The notes beneath the pieces were generated by a model. It was not told the DNA's origin, made no database searches, and was given only the letters and a program-made list of their open reading frames with translations. A DNA stretch of 64,000 nucleotides from positions 17,344 to 81,343 of the forward strand of contig JACPPG010000065.1 in NCBI GenBank assembly GCA_016191115.1, given 5' to 3'. Of this stretch, positions 27,955 through 36,208 are shown one piece after another (the first letter of the stretch is position 1; the number at the start of each line of letters is the position of its first letter). This DNA comes from Planctomycetia bacterium. GTDB taxonomy: Bacteria > Planctomycetota > Planctomycetia > Pirellulales > JACPPG01. A program made the position numbers and the translations under genes.

Positions 27955-27971
27955 GGTGCTCTGCGAGCACC
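27955..27971. repeat. Hairpin repeat GGTGCTC-TGC-GAGCACC
   Basis: Perfect 7-base arms begin directly after the TAG of the DUF3500 gene. A second copy (loop TGT) lies at 38443-38459 and a degenerate one at about 40993. No T-tract follows, so it is listed as an interspersed repeat rather than an intrinsic terminator. Confidence 0.7.
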
Positions 27972-28005
27972 AGTGCCTCGAAGCTCGAAGGTCGAAGGAT
28001 TCAGC

Positions 28006-28698
28006 ATGCGGATTCGACGTTCGTCATGCGCGATCGCGTGCCTTGTCTTGGCCGGGTGCGGGAGGGGGCCGACCGCCGATCGCGCGGCGCAAGCGACCAA
28101 TCGCGACAAGGCCGTAGCCGAGACCGGCGCGGAGCTGCTCGCGCGCCAGGTGGAGGCCGTTGCCGCCGGACAGTCGCGCGAGATCGACCTTGCTGATCTC
28201 GCACTGACCGATGAAGACTTAGAACGGCTTCGTGGCCTGGCACAGCTCGAATCGCTGAAGCTGAACGGTGCGGTCATCAGCGACGCGGCCGCGCAGCGCC
28301 TGGCCGGCCTCACGAACCTGCACACGATCGTGCTGGGCGAAACGACGATCACCGATCGCGGGCTGGCCATGTTGGCCGAGCTGCCGCGGCTGCGGATCCT
28401 GAATCTGGCGGCCGCCGACGTCACCGGTGCGGGCCTCGCGCCGCTTGCCGAGCTCCAAGAACTGGAACTCGTGCGGTTCGGTGCGTCACAGATCGACGAT
28501 GAGGGGCTCGCGCATTTGGCAAAGCTGCCGCGGCTCAAGTTCCTCATCATCGAGAACGCGCCGGTGACCGACGCCGGTATCCAGCAATTGGCCGGCCTCA
28601 GAGAGCTTGAGTCGATGTACGTCGAGGGAACAAAGGTTACCGACGCGGGCGTGGCCGAACTGCAAAAGAGCCTGCCCAATTTGCACGTCCACTGGTGA
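28006..28698 (+). CDS. Leucine-rich-repeat lipoprotein
   Basis: Lipoprotein of 230 residues with lipobox LVLAGC (lipidated C18). After a linker, residues 60-225 form about six leucine-rich repeats of roughly 24 residues of the LTDEDLERLRGLAQLESLKLNG and VTDAGIQQLAGL kind, typical of exported planctomycete LRR proteins. They likely bind proteins or other ligands; no partner is evident. The ATG at 28006 has GAAGGA upstream and gives a clean lipoprotein signal, whereas the upstream in-frame ATG at 27973 would not. It converges with a small minus-strand gene, and a large inverted repeat fills the gap between them. Confidence 0.85.
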   Translation: MRIRRSSCAIACLVLAGCGRGPTADRAAQATNRDKAVAETGAELLARQVEAVAAGQSREIDLADLALTDEDLERLRGLAQLESLKLNGAVISDAAAQRLAGLTNLHTIVLGETTITDRGLAMLAELPRLRILNLAAADVTGAGLAPLAELQELELVRFGASQIDDEGLAHLAKLPRLKFLIIENAPVTDAGIQQLAGLRELESMYVEGTKVTDAGVAELQKSLPNLHVHW

Positions 28699-28700
28699 TA

Positions 28701-28837
28701 GGGGACGCCGACGAGAGGGTGATCCGCAGATGTCACAGATTTCAAAGACCTGAAGAGCGGCGACTCCGCTGTGCGCGGCGGCGCGGTTCAGGCATCGACG
28801 CACTTTCCATATCTGCGAAATCTGCGGATGCGTCCCC
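28701..28837. repeat. Inverted repeat between convergent genes (ATCCGCAGAT family)
   Basis: Outer arms GGGGACGC (28701-28708) and GCGTCCCC (28830-28837) enclose inner arms. The left inner arm ATCCGCAGATGTCACAGAT (28722-28740) pairs with 28811-28829 with 2 mismatches in 19. The element exactly fills the space between two stop codons and could serve as a bidirectional transcript end. Confidence 0.7.
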
Positions 28838-29032
28838 TCACTTCTTCTGCGTTTTTCCCTCGCGCTCCATCAGCTCGCCGAACTTTTCGATCGGCAGGCC
28901 GTGCCAGACTTTGCCGTTCTTGGGTGCCCACAGGACGCCGCTCGGCTTGACGCGGATGTGCCCGACCACGGCGCCGGTTCCGTCGACGATCTTATGGTCG
29001 TAGTACTTCTCGGGGTCGAAGCGATTGTTCAT
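28838..29032 (-). CDS. Small conserved-looking hypothetical protein
   Basis: Protein of 64 residues with strongly coding composition: GC-biased third positions and a sensible mix of charged residues. It starts MNNRFDPEKYYDHKIVDG and contains AVVGHIRVKPSGVLWAPKNG and WHGLPIEKFGELM, suggesting a small beta-rich cytosolic domain. I do not recognise the family. The start has AAAGGG some bases upstream. It lies 82 bases after the next minus-strand small gene and may share its transcript. Its function is unknown. Confidence 0.6.
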   Translation of the reverse strand: MNNRFDPEKYYDHKIVDGTGAVVGHIRVKPSGVLWAPKNGKVWHGLPIEKFGELMEREGKTQKK

Positions 29033-29114
29033 GGGCAGGCCCTTAAAGCGCGGGAATCGTGTCGAAGGCGACCATCGCCGCGGGGGGGCCGTCCGATGGC
29101 CGGGTGCGAGCCGC

Positions 29115-29276
29115 CTATTCGACGGTCGCGGTCGGCGGGTCGAGAATGGCCTCTTGAGGCTGCCCGGCCGGCCCCGGCTGCAACCCGCCGTCGTCCATCA
29201 TTTGAAAGACAAAGAGCAACACCACGGCCACGAGCGCGATGGCGGCAAAAATCACATGGTACTTGCGCCTGAACAT
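29115..29276 (-). CDS. Small single-pass membrane protein
   Basis: Predicted protein of 53 residues: a short basic N-terminus (MFRRKYH), one transmembrane helix (VIFAAIALVAVVLLFVF) and a Pro/Gly-rich outside tail (GGLQPGPAGQPQEA). The ATG at 29276 has a GAGGG ribosome-binding site, and the frame extends further upstream without coding character. There is no recognised family. Small membrane proteins of this kind can modulate larger complexes, but nothing here shows a partner. Confidence 0.55.
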   Translation of the reverse strand: MFRRKYHVIFAAIALVAVVLLFVFQMMDDGGLQPGPAGQPQEAILDPPTATVE

Positions 29277-29801
29277 GGTTGACCCTCGTCGGGAAATGCG
29301 TGCAAAAGCGATGCTGCTCGATCCTAGCCCGCCAGTTATGGCCGAGCAAGCGACCGGGAGGATCGCAGGGGGCCGCGCACAACGGTCGTAGCGAGGCGCC
29401 ACGCGGCGGCGCAATGGGCACGCCCACGCGATGCCGGCGTGCCACTGCGCCTGCGGCTTAGCATTACTCTCGGAATGGAGGGCGAATCGCGCGCAAAAAA
29501 AAGGGCCGCCAGGTGGGGCAGGAACCTAGCGACCCAGGAGCGCCCCGAAGGGCGCGTCCCACGGGCAACTATAGCAGCCTTCGTCCGAGCCGTCGATCCA
29601 CCCGAACAGGGAGGAAGCAGTTTTTTGCGGCGCGTCAACCGTGTCCGACTCTCGCGCTCCGCTTGCCCATGCGGACTCTCGCCGCGTCAACGAGCGCATC
29701 AATGCTGGCAATTGGCTCGTCGCGCGTCTACTGTATGGCGCGTCGGTCGAGCCGATTCGACTTCGAACACCCGGTCGGACACTTTGAGCGCATCCAAAAT
29801 C
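29277..29801. other. Intergenic region upstream of the GDPD gene
   Basis: Stretch of 525 bases between divergent genes. It contains a perfect 8-base inverted pair GGCACGCC (29417-29424) and GGCGTGCC (29436-29443) and an A-run at about 29492. The open frame continuing into the GDPD gene from 29439 has no coding character and would place the signal peptide internally. No promoter could be assigned with confidence. Confidence 0.45.
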
Positions 29802-30716
29802 ATGAGCCAATTCTCACTCGCCTGGGCCGCATTCGCATGTCTGTCCGCTTCGGCGGTCGCGCGGGCCGACGGCGCGCCATCCGATCGCAAGCTGGTCATA
29901 GCCCATCGGGGGGCCAGCGGCTATCTGTCTGAGCATACGCTGCCGGCCTACGCGCTCGCCTATGGGCTGGGGGCCGACTATATCGAACCGGACGTCGTTC
30001 TGAGCCGGGACGGCGTGCTTGTCTGCCACCACGATATCCACCTCGGCCAGACCACCGACGTGGCCCACCGATTTCCCGATCGCGCCCGGCCAGACGGCAA
30101 GTTCTATTGCATCGACTTTACGTTGGCTGAGCTCAAGACGCTGCAGGCCAAGGGGCGCAACGACCCCCTGGAGCCGGGCTACCAATTGGCGACGCTGGAC
30201 GAGCTCTTGACGATGGTCCAGCGGCTCAACGAACGGAGCGGCCGCGCCGTGGGAACGATCCCCGAGCCCAAGAGCCCAGCCTGGCATCGCGAGCAAGGGC
30301 AGCCGATCGAGCCGAAGTTGCTGGCCGCGTACGCCGCTCGCGGCCTGTCGCGGCGCGGCGACCCGGTGATCGTGCAGTGCTTCGAGCTCGAGAGCCTGCG
30401 GCGGATGCGGCACGAACTGAAGAGCGACCTGAAACTCGTCTATCTGACGGGCGATTCCCTGGACGACGCCACGCTCGACGAGCTGGCCAAATTCGCCGAC
30501 GGCATCGGGCCCTCGGCCAAGCTGATCGAGAACGACGGTCGCCCGGTCGACGGCAATTCGCTGGTGCGCCGGGCCCACGAGCGGGGCCTCAAGGTATACC
30601 CCTACACGTTCGGCAAGGACGAGGCGCCGGCACGCCGCTTTTATTGGAACTACGGCGTCGACGGGCTGTTCTCAGACTTTCCCGACGTGGCCGTGAGAGC
30701 GGCGAAGGGAAAATGA
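29802..30716 (+). CDS. glpQ: Exported glycerophosphodiester phosphodiesterase
   Basis: Periplasmic GDPD-family enzyme of 304 residues that hydrolyses glycerophosphodiesters to glycerol 3-phosphate and an alcohol. A signal peptide (SLAWAAFACLSASAVARA) is followed by the TIM-barrel motifs: IAHRGASGYLSEHTLPAY with the first catalytic His and the metal-binding glutamates, DYIEPDVVLSRDG and VCHHDIHL with the second His. The insertion around residues 90-130 is typical of the GlpQ/periplasmic branch. The C-terminal YWNYGVDGLFSDFPD supports the family. The start chosen is the ATG at 29802. The stop codon lies inside an ATGATGAATG-family repeat (GGAAAATGATGAATG). Confidence 0.92.
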   Translation: MSQFSLAWAAFACLSASAVARADGAPSDRKLVIAHRGASGYLSEHTLPAYALAYGLGADYIEPDVVLSRDGVLVCHHDIHLGQTTDVAHRFPDRARPDGKFYCIDFTLAELKTLQAKGRNDPLEPGYQLATLDELLTMVQRLNERSGRAVGTIPEPKSPAWHREQGQPIEPKLLAAYAARGLSRRGDPVIVQCFELESLRRMRHELKSDLKLVYLTGDSLDDATLDELAKFADGIGPSAKLIENDGRPVDGNSLVRRAHERGLKVYPYTFGKDEAPARRFYWNYGVDGLFSDFPDVAVRAAKGK

Positions 30717-30736
30717 TGAATGCGGAATGATGAATG
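30712..30736 (+). repeat. ATGATGAATG-family repeat at glpQ stop
   Basis: Copy reading AAATGATGAATGCGGAATGA then TGAATG. It supplies the TGA stop of the preceding gene and pairs with the inverted copy at 30791-30822. Confidence 0.8.
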
Positions 30737-30790
30737 GGGGCTAAGCCGCAAGCGTTGGTGGTTGAGCAATTGGGAGGTGCCAGACTCCTT

Positions 30791-30822
30791 CATTCATCAT
30801 TCCGCATTCATCATTCATCATT
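30791..30822 (-). repeat. ATGATGAATG-family repeat at dedA stop
   Basis: Inverted copy (CATTCATCATTCCGCATTCA then TCATTCATCATT). Read on the minus strand it encodes the end and stop of the DedA-family gene (Asn-Asp-Glu-stop). Confidence 0.8.
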
Positions 30823-31491
30823 GCTCGTGACCGCGGGCTGCCGGAGGGCTGCTTCTTTCGCCTCTCGCCGCACAAGCCATGCTTCGTACGCGGCCGGCAT
30901 GATCGAGATCAAGACAATCGCCACCTCGACCAGCGTGAAGTGGTCTTCGACCCACGGGAACCTGCTGAAGTAGTAGCCGCCCAGGATGAAGGCGGCGACC
31001 CACACGATTGCGCCCACGACGTTGTAGCTGGCAAAGCGAAGGTAGGACATAGTGCCGACCCCGGCCAGGAACGGGGCGAATGTGCGGACGATGGGCACGA
31101 AACGCGCCAGGATGATCGTCTTGCCCCCGTACTTCTCGAAGAACTGGTGCGTACGGTCGAGATACTTCTTCTTCAGGAACCGCCCGTCGCGCCCCAGCAC
31201 CTTCGGCCCCAAATAATGGCCGACGGCGTAGTTCACCGCGTCGCCGGCCACCGCCGCCACGCTCAACAGAACAATGAGACTCGCCGCGTCGAGCGAGCCA
31301 CGGGCGGCGAAGGCGCCGGCCAGAAACAACAGCGAGTCCCCCGGCAGGATCGGCGTGACCACCAGGCCCGTCTCGCAGAAGATAATCGCAAACAGGATCA
31401 GGTAGGTCCACGTGCCGTACTGCTCGATGACCGAGCCCAAGTGCTTGTCGAGGTGTACGAGCAGGTCGACGAACTGCGTTACGAGTTCCAT
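30811..31491 (-). CDS. DedA family membrane protein
   Basis: Integral membrane protein of 226 residues of the DedA/SNARE-associated family, members of which act as lipid scramblases or flippases and affect envelope homeostasis. The signature ETGLVVTPILPGDSLLFLAG (residues 40-60) and the second motif ARFVPIVRTFAPFLAGVGTM are both present, as are the paired re-entrant and transmembrane segments. The final residues SNDE and the stop come from an ATGATGAATG-family repeat, the same ending as the symporter at 31722-33080. It converges with the GDPD gene. Confidence 0.92.
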   Translation of the reverse strand: MELVTQFVDLLVHLDKHLGSVIEQYGTWTYLILFAIIFCETGLVVTPILPGDSLLFLAGAFAARGSLDAASLIVLLSVAAVAGDAVNYAVGHYLGPKVLGRDGRFLKKKYLDRTHQFFEKYGGKTIILARFVPIVRTFAPFLAGVGTMSYLRFASYNVVGAIVWVAAFILGGYYFSRFPWVEDHFTLVEVAIVLISIMPAAYEAWLVRREAKEAALRQPAVTSNDE

Positions 31492-31721
31492 GCTATGTTC
31501 CAGCCGATGTCCTCAGCCCGTCCCGTTGCCCGCGACAATGCTCGTCAACTGTAGGTCACGCTGGCGGCCCGCCGGCCCGCCGTGTCGGTCAAATGGCGTC
31601 GCAGTCTACTATGCCCCAGGCGCCTATGGTAGTGCGACGGGGCGGTCTGACCGCTAGAATGTCGCGACCCGCGGCCCGCTCGGCGGTCCGCTTCTGATGC
31701 CATCAGTCCGCCCGAGACTCC

Positions 31722-33080
31722 ATGCCGCCCGACGAAGCGAAATCGCCTGAACCGGCACCCGCGCAAGCCGGCCCTGCCCAGCCGCAGCGCAAACGGATGG
31801 CGCTGCACACGCAGATCCTCATCGGACTGATTCTTGGCGCCATCCTGGGCTCGCTTGCCAACCGTTTCGTGGCTGGCAAGAGACTCGACGACTTATTGGT
31901 CTGGACCGACGCGATCGGGCAGGTCTTTTTGCAACTAGTGCTAATGGTCGTGATTCCGCTGGTGGTCTCGGCGCTGGCGCTGGGCGTGCTGGAGCTCGGC
32001 GACCTGCGGCGGCTGGGTCGCGTGGGGCTGCGGACGCTTGGCTTTACCGTCCTCTTGTCGGTGATCTCCGTCGCCATCGGCATCGGCCTTGTCAATCTTA
32101 TCCGCCCGGGCGATAGCCTTTCGGAGGAGCAGCGCACTGCGCTACAGGCGCAATATTCGGAGGGTGCCGAGAAGTTCGAGGCCCAGGCCCGCGAGGCGAA
32201 GCCCTTTGCCCGCACGCTGGTCGATATTATCCCCAAGAACCCGCTGCAGGAGATGGTGGGCGCGCTCGACGGCAGCTCGCCGGGCAACGGCATGCTGGCC
32301 GTGATGTTCTTCGCTCTTTTGTTCGGTATCGCGCTAGCCATCACGCGCGAGCGGACGGGCCCGTTGGTGGGCGTGCTGGAAGGCGTCTTCGACGTGTGCA
32401 TGGTGATCATCGGGCTGGCGATGAAGATCGCACCCTACTGTGTCGCTTGCCTGGTCTTCGGCATCACCGCGCGGCAGGGCCCCGACGTCCTGCGGACGCT
32501 GTTCTGGTTCTTCTTGACGGTCGTGCTGGGACTCTCCATACAGATGTTCGTCGTGTACTCGGCAGTCGTGGCCGGCGTGGCCCGCCGCAAGCCCTGGCAA
32601 TTCTTTCGCGACGTCTCCGACGCCGTGCTGACGGCCTTCGGCACGTCCTCCTCGAACGCCACGCTGCCCGTGTCGCTGCGCGTGGCCCGGGAAAACTTGC
32701 GGCTGCCGTCGGAAATCTCTCGCTTCGTGCTCACCGTGGGGGCGACCGGCAACCAGAACGGGACGGCGCTCTACGAAGGCGTGGTCGTGCTCTTCCTGGC
32801 GCAGGTGTTCGGCCGCGATTTGGCGATCGCCGACCAGATCAAGGTCGTGTTGATGGCAATCCTGGCCGGCGTCGGCACCGCCGGCGTGCCAGGCGGATCG
32901 ATCCCGCTGATCATCGTGGTGCTCAAGAGCGTTCACGTGCCAGAGGCAGGCATCGGCATCATCCTAGGCGTCGATCGGCTGTGCGATATGTGCCGCACGA
33001 CGCTCAACGTCACCGGCGACCTGGTCCTGGCCACGTGCGTGGCAGGAGAGGAGGCTGACGGCAAGAGCAATGATGAATGA
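31722..33080 (+). CDS. Dicarboxylate/amino acid:cation symporter
   Basis: Sodium- or proton-coupled importer of the DAACS family (GltP/DctA type), 452 residues with eight transmembrane helices and two re-entrant loops. The serine-rich motif FGTSSSNATLPVSL, the GATGNQNGTALYEG segment, AGVGTAGVPGGS and the binding-site helix LGVDRLCDMCRTTLNVTGD are all intact. It would take up glutamate, aspartate or C4-dicarboxylates; which one cannot be decided. A polar Pro/Ala-rich 25-residue N-terminus precedes the first helix. The last residues KSNDE and the stop lie in a repeat copy at 33069-33100. The ribosome-binding site is weak. Confidence 0.93.
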   Translation: MPPDEAKSPEPAPAQAGPAQPQRKRMALHTQILIGLILGAILGSLANRFVAGKRLDDLLVWTDAIGQVFLQLVLMVVIPLVVSALALGVLELGDLRRLGRVGLRTLGFTVLLSVISVAIGIGLVNLIRPGDSLSEEQRTALQAQYSEGAEKFEAQAREAKPFARTLVDIIPKNPLQEMVGALDGSSPGNGMLAVMFFALLFGIALAITRERTGPLVGVLEGVFDVCMVIIGLAMKIAPYCVACLVFGITARQGPDVLRTLFWFFLTVVLGLSIQMFVVYSAVVAGVARRKPWQFFRDVSDAVLTAFGTSSSNATLPVSLRVARENLRLPSEISRFVLTVGATGNQNGTALYEGVVVLFLAQVFGRDLAIADQIKVVLMAILAGVGTAGVPGGSIPLIIVVLKSVHVPEAGIGIILGVDRLCDMCRTTLNVTGDLVLATCVAGEEADGKSNDE

Positions 33081-33100
33081 TGAATGCGGAATGATGAATG
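33069..33100 (+). repeat. ATGATGAATG-family repeat at symporter stop
   Basis: Complete 32-base copy (AATGATGAATGATGAATGCG then GAATGATGAATG) identical in order to 25532-25563. It encodes the last residues Asn-Asp-Glu and the TGA of the symporter. A partial inverted copy (CATTCATCATT) lies at 33154-33164. Confidence 0.85.
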
Positions 33101-33190
33101 CCAAAAGATCAACTGGCAACTAGCAGTCGGCTCGCGCGGACGCTTCCCTTCCCCATTCATCATTTCTTCCTGCGTACCGCCTTCTGCCTA

Positions 33191-34549
33191 TTACTCCGGC
33201 AGCGGCTGATCCCTCGTCTCGGGCGCGAAGGGTAGCGCCAAGAGGCCCAGCAGGAACACGCCGCACATCGTCACGCCGGCGTACCGCATCGGCTCCTGCT
33301 GATGCGCGTAGACCGTGCTGGTCAGATATCCCAACGCGAATGGTCCTGACGCGGCCACGAACCTTCCCACGTTGTAGCAAAACGACACGCCCGTGCTGCG
33401 CAGCCGCGTGGGGAACAGCTCCGGGAAATAGATGGCGTAGCCGCCGAAGAGAGCCAACTGGCAAAAGCCCATTAGTGGGATCATCCAGAAGATGTGCGCA
33501 AAATCGCTCATGTAGCCGAACACCAAGGCCGTGCTGAACATGGCGGCGACGAACGAGATGGCGAACGTCAGCCGCCGTCCCAGGGTATGCGTGACGACGC
33601 TGAACGCGTAGATGCCGAAGAAACCACCGAGGTTTTGCATCACCGACGTGATCCCCGTCCACCACGCGAGCTGGGCGGCGATCGTCTGCTGATCGAGCCC
33701 TTGCGACTCGAAGCGCTTCCGCAATATCGACTGCAACAGGTCGAAGCTGAAGAAGCCGATCCCCCACAGGCCCACCACGCCGGAGAATGCCAGACATAGG
33801 CCGACGACGGCGTTTTTGCGCCACCGCGGGTCGCCGAACAACGCCGCGTACGAGCCAAGCTGCTTCTCCGCCACGTGCTCGTGGGCCACGGCCTCCCACC
33901 GTGCAGGTTCTTTCAGGCGGCGACGGATCAGAATCGCCAGAAGCGCGGGCACCATGCCGATCACGAACATGATCCGCCACGAGCTGGTCCCGGACACCAG
34001 CTTGTACTCCCCCAGCACGCCCAGCGTCATGCTGATTCCCGCGGCCGAAATGTTGCCCACGGCCGAGAGCGCCTGCAACAATCCCAGGGCGTGCGGGCGA
34101 GCGCGATCGGGCATGACTTCCGCCACCAGCGCCACCCCTACCGCGAATTCCCCGCCGACACCCAGACCCGTCAGAAACCGATACAGCGCAAAGTCCCAGA
34201 AGCCGACAGATAGCGCGCTCAGTCCGGTACACAGCGAGTAAATCAGGATCGTCAACAGCATCGTCTTCGCCCGGCCAATCCGGTCCCCCAACACGCCGAA
34301 TGCCAACCCGCCGCTGGCCCAGCCGATGAGGAAAATCGACGTCGCGAATCCGCCGTACTTGGCAACAGTCTCGGCGGGCGCCGCCTCGGTCTCGCTGGGG
34401 GCCAGCAATTGCCGCATCGCCGGCACGCGGGCCATGTTGAAAAGCTGCTGGTCCATCGTGTCGAACAGCCAACCCAATGCCGCCACCACCAGCACGAACC
34501 AGTGGTAGCGGGTCAACTCGCGATACCAGCGGGTCTTCGAGCGGTTCAT
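33191..34549 (-). CDS. MFS transporter, sugar/aromatic acid type
   Basis: Major facilitator of 452 residues with twelve predicted transmembrane helices. The family loops are clear: LGDRIGRAKTMLLTI between helices 2 and 3, and FLTGLGVGGEFAVGVALVAEVMPDRARP around helices 4 and 5, a form usual in sugar, metabolite and aromatic-acid:H+ symporters. The second-half loop is also recognisable (GRRLTFAISFV). The acidic insert after helix 1 (SETEAAPAETVAKYG) is unusual but plausible as an outer loop. The substrate is unknown. It is convergent with the dicarboxylate symporter and divergent from the transposase remnant. Confidence 0.9.
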   Translation of the reverse strand: MNRSKTRWYRELTRYHWFVLVVAALGWLFDTMDQQLFNMARVPAMRQLLAPSETEAAPAETVAKYGGFATSIFLIGWASGGLAFGVLGDRIGRAKTMLLTILIYSLCTGLSALSVGFWDFALYRFLTGLGVGGEFAVGVALVAEVMPDRARPHALGLLQALSAVGNISAAGISMTLGVLGEYKLVSGTSSWRIMFVIGMVPALLAILIRRRLKEPARWEAVAHEHVAEKQLGSYAALFGDPRWRKNAVVGLCLAFSGVVGLWGIGFFSFDLLQSILRKRFESQGLDQQTIAAQLAWWTGITSVMQNLGGFFGIYAFSVVTHTLGRRLTFAISFVAAMFSTALVFGYMSDFAHIFWMIPLMGFCQLALFGGYAIYFPELFPTRLRSTGVSFCYNVGRFVAASGPFALGYLTSTVYAHQQEPMRYAGVTMCGVFLLGLLALPFAPETRDQPLPE

Positions 34550-34596
34550 CGACCGAAAATTCCAGTTAGGGTGGGTCTTGGCGGGGAAAGGACACT

Positions 34597-34705
34597 AGCC
34601 CGAAGCACTAGCGAAGGATCTGAAGTGGCGCGTGACCTGAAAGTTCCACATGAGTGGGCGGACCTTGCTTTAGGGTTGCCCTGGCACACTAGCCCGAAGC
34701 GCCAG
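34597..34705. repeat. AGCCCGAAGCGC family, two partial direct copies
   Basis: AGCCCGAAGCACTAGCGAAG starts at 34597 and AGCCCGAAGCGCCAG lies at 34691-34705, both in the same orientation. They match the left arm of the repeat at 24346-24402 without their inverted partners, so they look like broken copies next to a transposase remnant. Confidence 0.65.
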
Positions 34706-34818
34706 TTTTGAAGTTGCACAGTTTGGTTTGCTAGCAAGGAAACTGGTATGGCATAAAGGCGAGCGCTCCCGCATGACCAGATCATTGAAATCTCTCCAGC
34801 CATCCAGGAGCGTTCGCG

Positions 34819-35088
34819 ATGATCATGGTCATGGATTCGGCCAAAGAACTCAAGGGGTTTCTGAAGCGGACCGGCCTGAGCAGTTTTGCGCAGTTGATGG
34901 TGATGCGGCTGGTGCTGACGTTTCTCCTGCGGCGGGGGCGGATGTCTTGTTCTCAGGCCGCAGGCGCGATCCGCACCGAAGCCGTCCACCGCAGCCAGGT
35001 CACCAGGTGTCTGGCGCGGCCGCGTTGGCAGAAAGGCGACTTCAACGCTCCCTTGCGTCAAGCCCTGTTGGAGATGGAGTCGGGCTTC
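34819..35088 (+). pseudogene. Truncated transposase N-terminus
   Basis: The frame from the ATG at 34819 gives about 90 residues (MDSAKELKGFLKRTGLSSF, then FAQLMVMRLVLTFLLRRGRM, a Cys-Ser-Gln-Ala turn and RSQVTRCLARPRWQKGDF). It reads like the N-terminal domain of an IS4/IS701-type transposase. The frame then runs straight into the leader of the next gene with no catalytic core, so the element is decayed. Broken repeat copies upstream fit a former insertion site. The family assignment is tentative. Confidence 0.5.
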
Positions 35089-35149
35089 GGGCTTGTGTCC
35101 AAGAGCATGCTACACTTTGTTCACGCGGTCCTTTTCGAGGAAGACTTTG

Positions 35150-36070
35150 ATGCGCCTCGCGAGCTGCCTCGCCATTTTATTGCTGGTCGGCGGTTCCCAG
35201 CCTACCCCGGGCGCGGACCTGTTCGTCGACAACGCGCTGGGGGACGACGTTCGCGACGGTCGCACGTCGATGACCGCCGGCCGGTTCAGCGGACCCGTGC
35301 ACTCGCTCACCCGCGGCCTGGCGCTGGCTCAGCCGGGCGATCGGATCGTGATGAGCAACACGGGCGAGCCGTACCGGGAGAGCGTGACTCTGTTCGGCGG
35401 CCGCAACAGCGGTCGCGATTCGCGGCCGTTCGTGATCGAAGGCAACGGGGCGACGCTCGACGGTTCGCTGCCGGTGCCGCCCAAGGCCTGGGAACATTTC
35501 GCCGGCGAGGTGTTCCGCTTCCGGCCCGAGCGGCTGGCGTTCGGCCAGTTGTTTCTTGATGGGCGTCCGGCGGTGCGGCGCTACCATGCGGCCAATTCCG
35601 GGCGTTTGCCCCAGCTCGACCCGCGCGAGTGGTGCCTGGCGGGCGGATGGATGTACTTTCGCGTCGAGCCGGACCAACTGCCCGTCCAATATCCGTTATC
35701 TTACGCGGCGCTCACCGTCGGCATCACGCTCTACGAAGTGCACGATGCGGTGGTGCAGGACCTGGTGGTGCAGGGTTTCCAGCTCGACGGCGTGAATGCC
35801 CACGACAGCGCGCGCGACTGCGCGCTTGTGGGGCTGGTGGCGCGGGGCAACGGCCGGGCCGGGATCGCCGTGGGCGGGGCGTCCAGCGTGCGGCTCGAGT
35901 CGTGCCTGGTCGGCGACAACGGCGACGCGCAAGTGCTCACCGACGGTGTGTCGGTCACATCGATCGAGGATTGCAAGCTACTAGCGAACACGGCCCCTCC
36001 GATCGTGCGTCGCGCCGGCCGCATCTTCGTCGACGGGCGGGCCTTTACGACGGAAGAAGCGGCCAAGTAG
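35150..36070 (+). CDS. Exported right-handed parallel beta-helix protein
   Basis: Secreted protein of 306 residues. A signal peptide (MRLASCLAILLLVGGSQPTPGA) is followed by the DLFVDNALGDDVRDG opening usual for planctomycete pectate-lyase-like beta-helices. Repeating coils of the NSGRDSRPFVIEGNGATLDGS, VVQDLVVQGFQLDGVNAHDS and ALVGLVARGNGRAGIAVGG kind follow. Such proteins are often polysaccharide lyases or hydrolases, but no catalytic residues could be assigned. The upstream frame to 35093 belongs to the end of the transposase remnant. The chosen ATG has GAGGAAG about 8 bases upstream. Confidence 0.82.
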   Translation: MRLASCLAILLLVGGSQPTPGADLFVDNALGDDVRDGRTSMTAGRFSGPVHSLTRGLALAQPGDRIVMSNTGEPYRESVTLFGGRNSGRDSRPFVIEGNGATLDGSLPVPPKAWEHFAGEVFRFRPERLAFGQLFLDGRPAVRRYHAANSGRLPQLDPREWCLAGGWMYFRVEPDQLPVQYPLSYAALTVGITLYEVHDAVVQDLVVQGFQLDGVNAHDSARDCALVGLVARGNGRAGIAVGGASSVRLESCLVGDNGDAQVLTDGVSVTSIEDCKLLANTAPPIVRRAGRIFVDGRAFTTEEAAK

Positions 36071-36208
36071 TCGCCGAACCGCCGGTGACCCTTCTCAGCA
36101 CCGGCCTGGCCACCCGCTTGCGAAGCCCCGCGGGTGGCCACCCCTGGGGGAGCGCCACGCAGTACAGCGCGTTGAGCAATCGCGCCCCGCCCGCTATACC
36201 TAGACCGC

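Noticed and set aside
29439..29801. Longer start for the GDPD gene
   Set aside because: It would bury a clear signal peptide inside the protein, and the added residues lack coding character.
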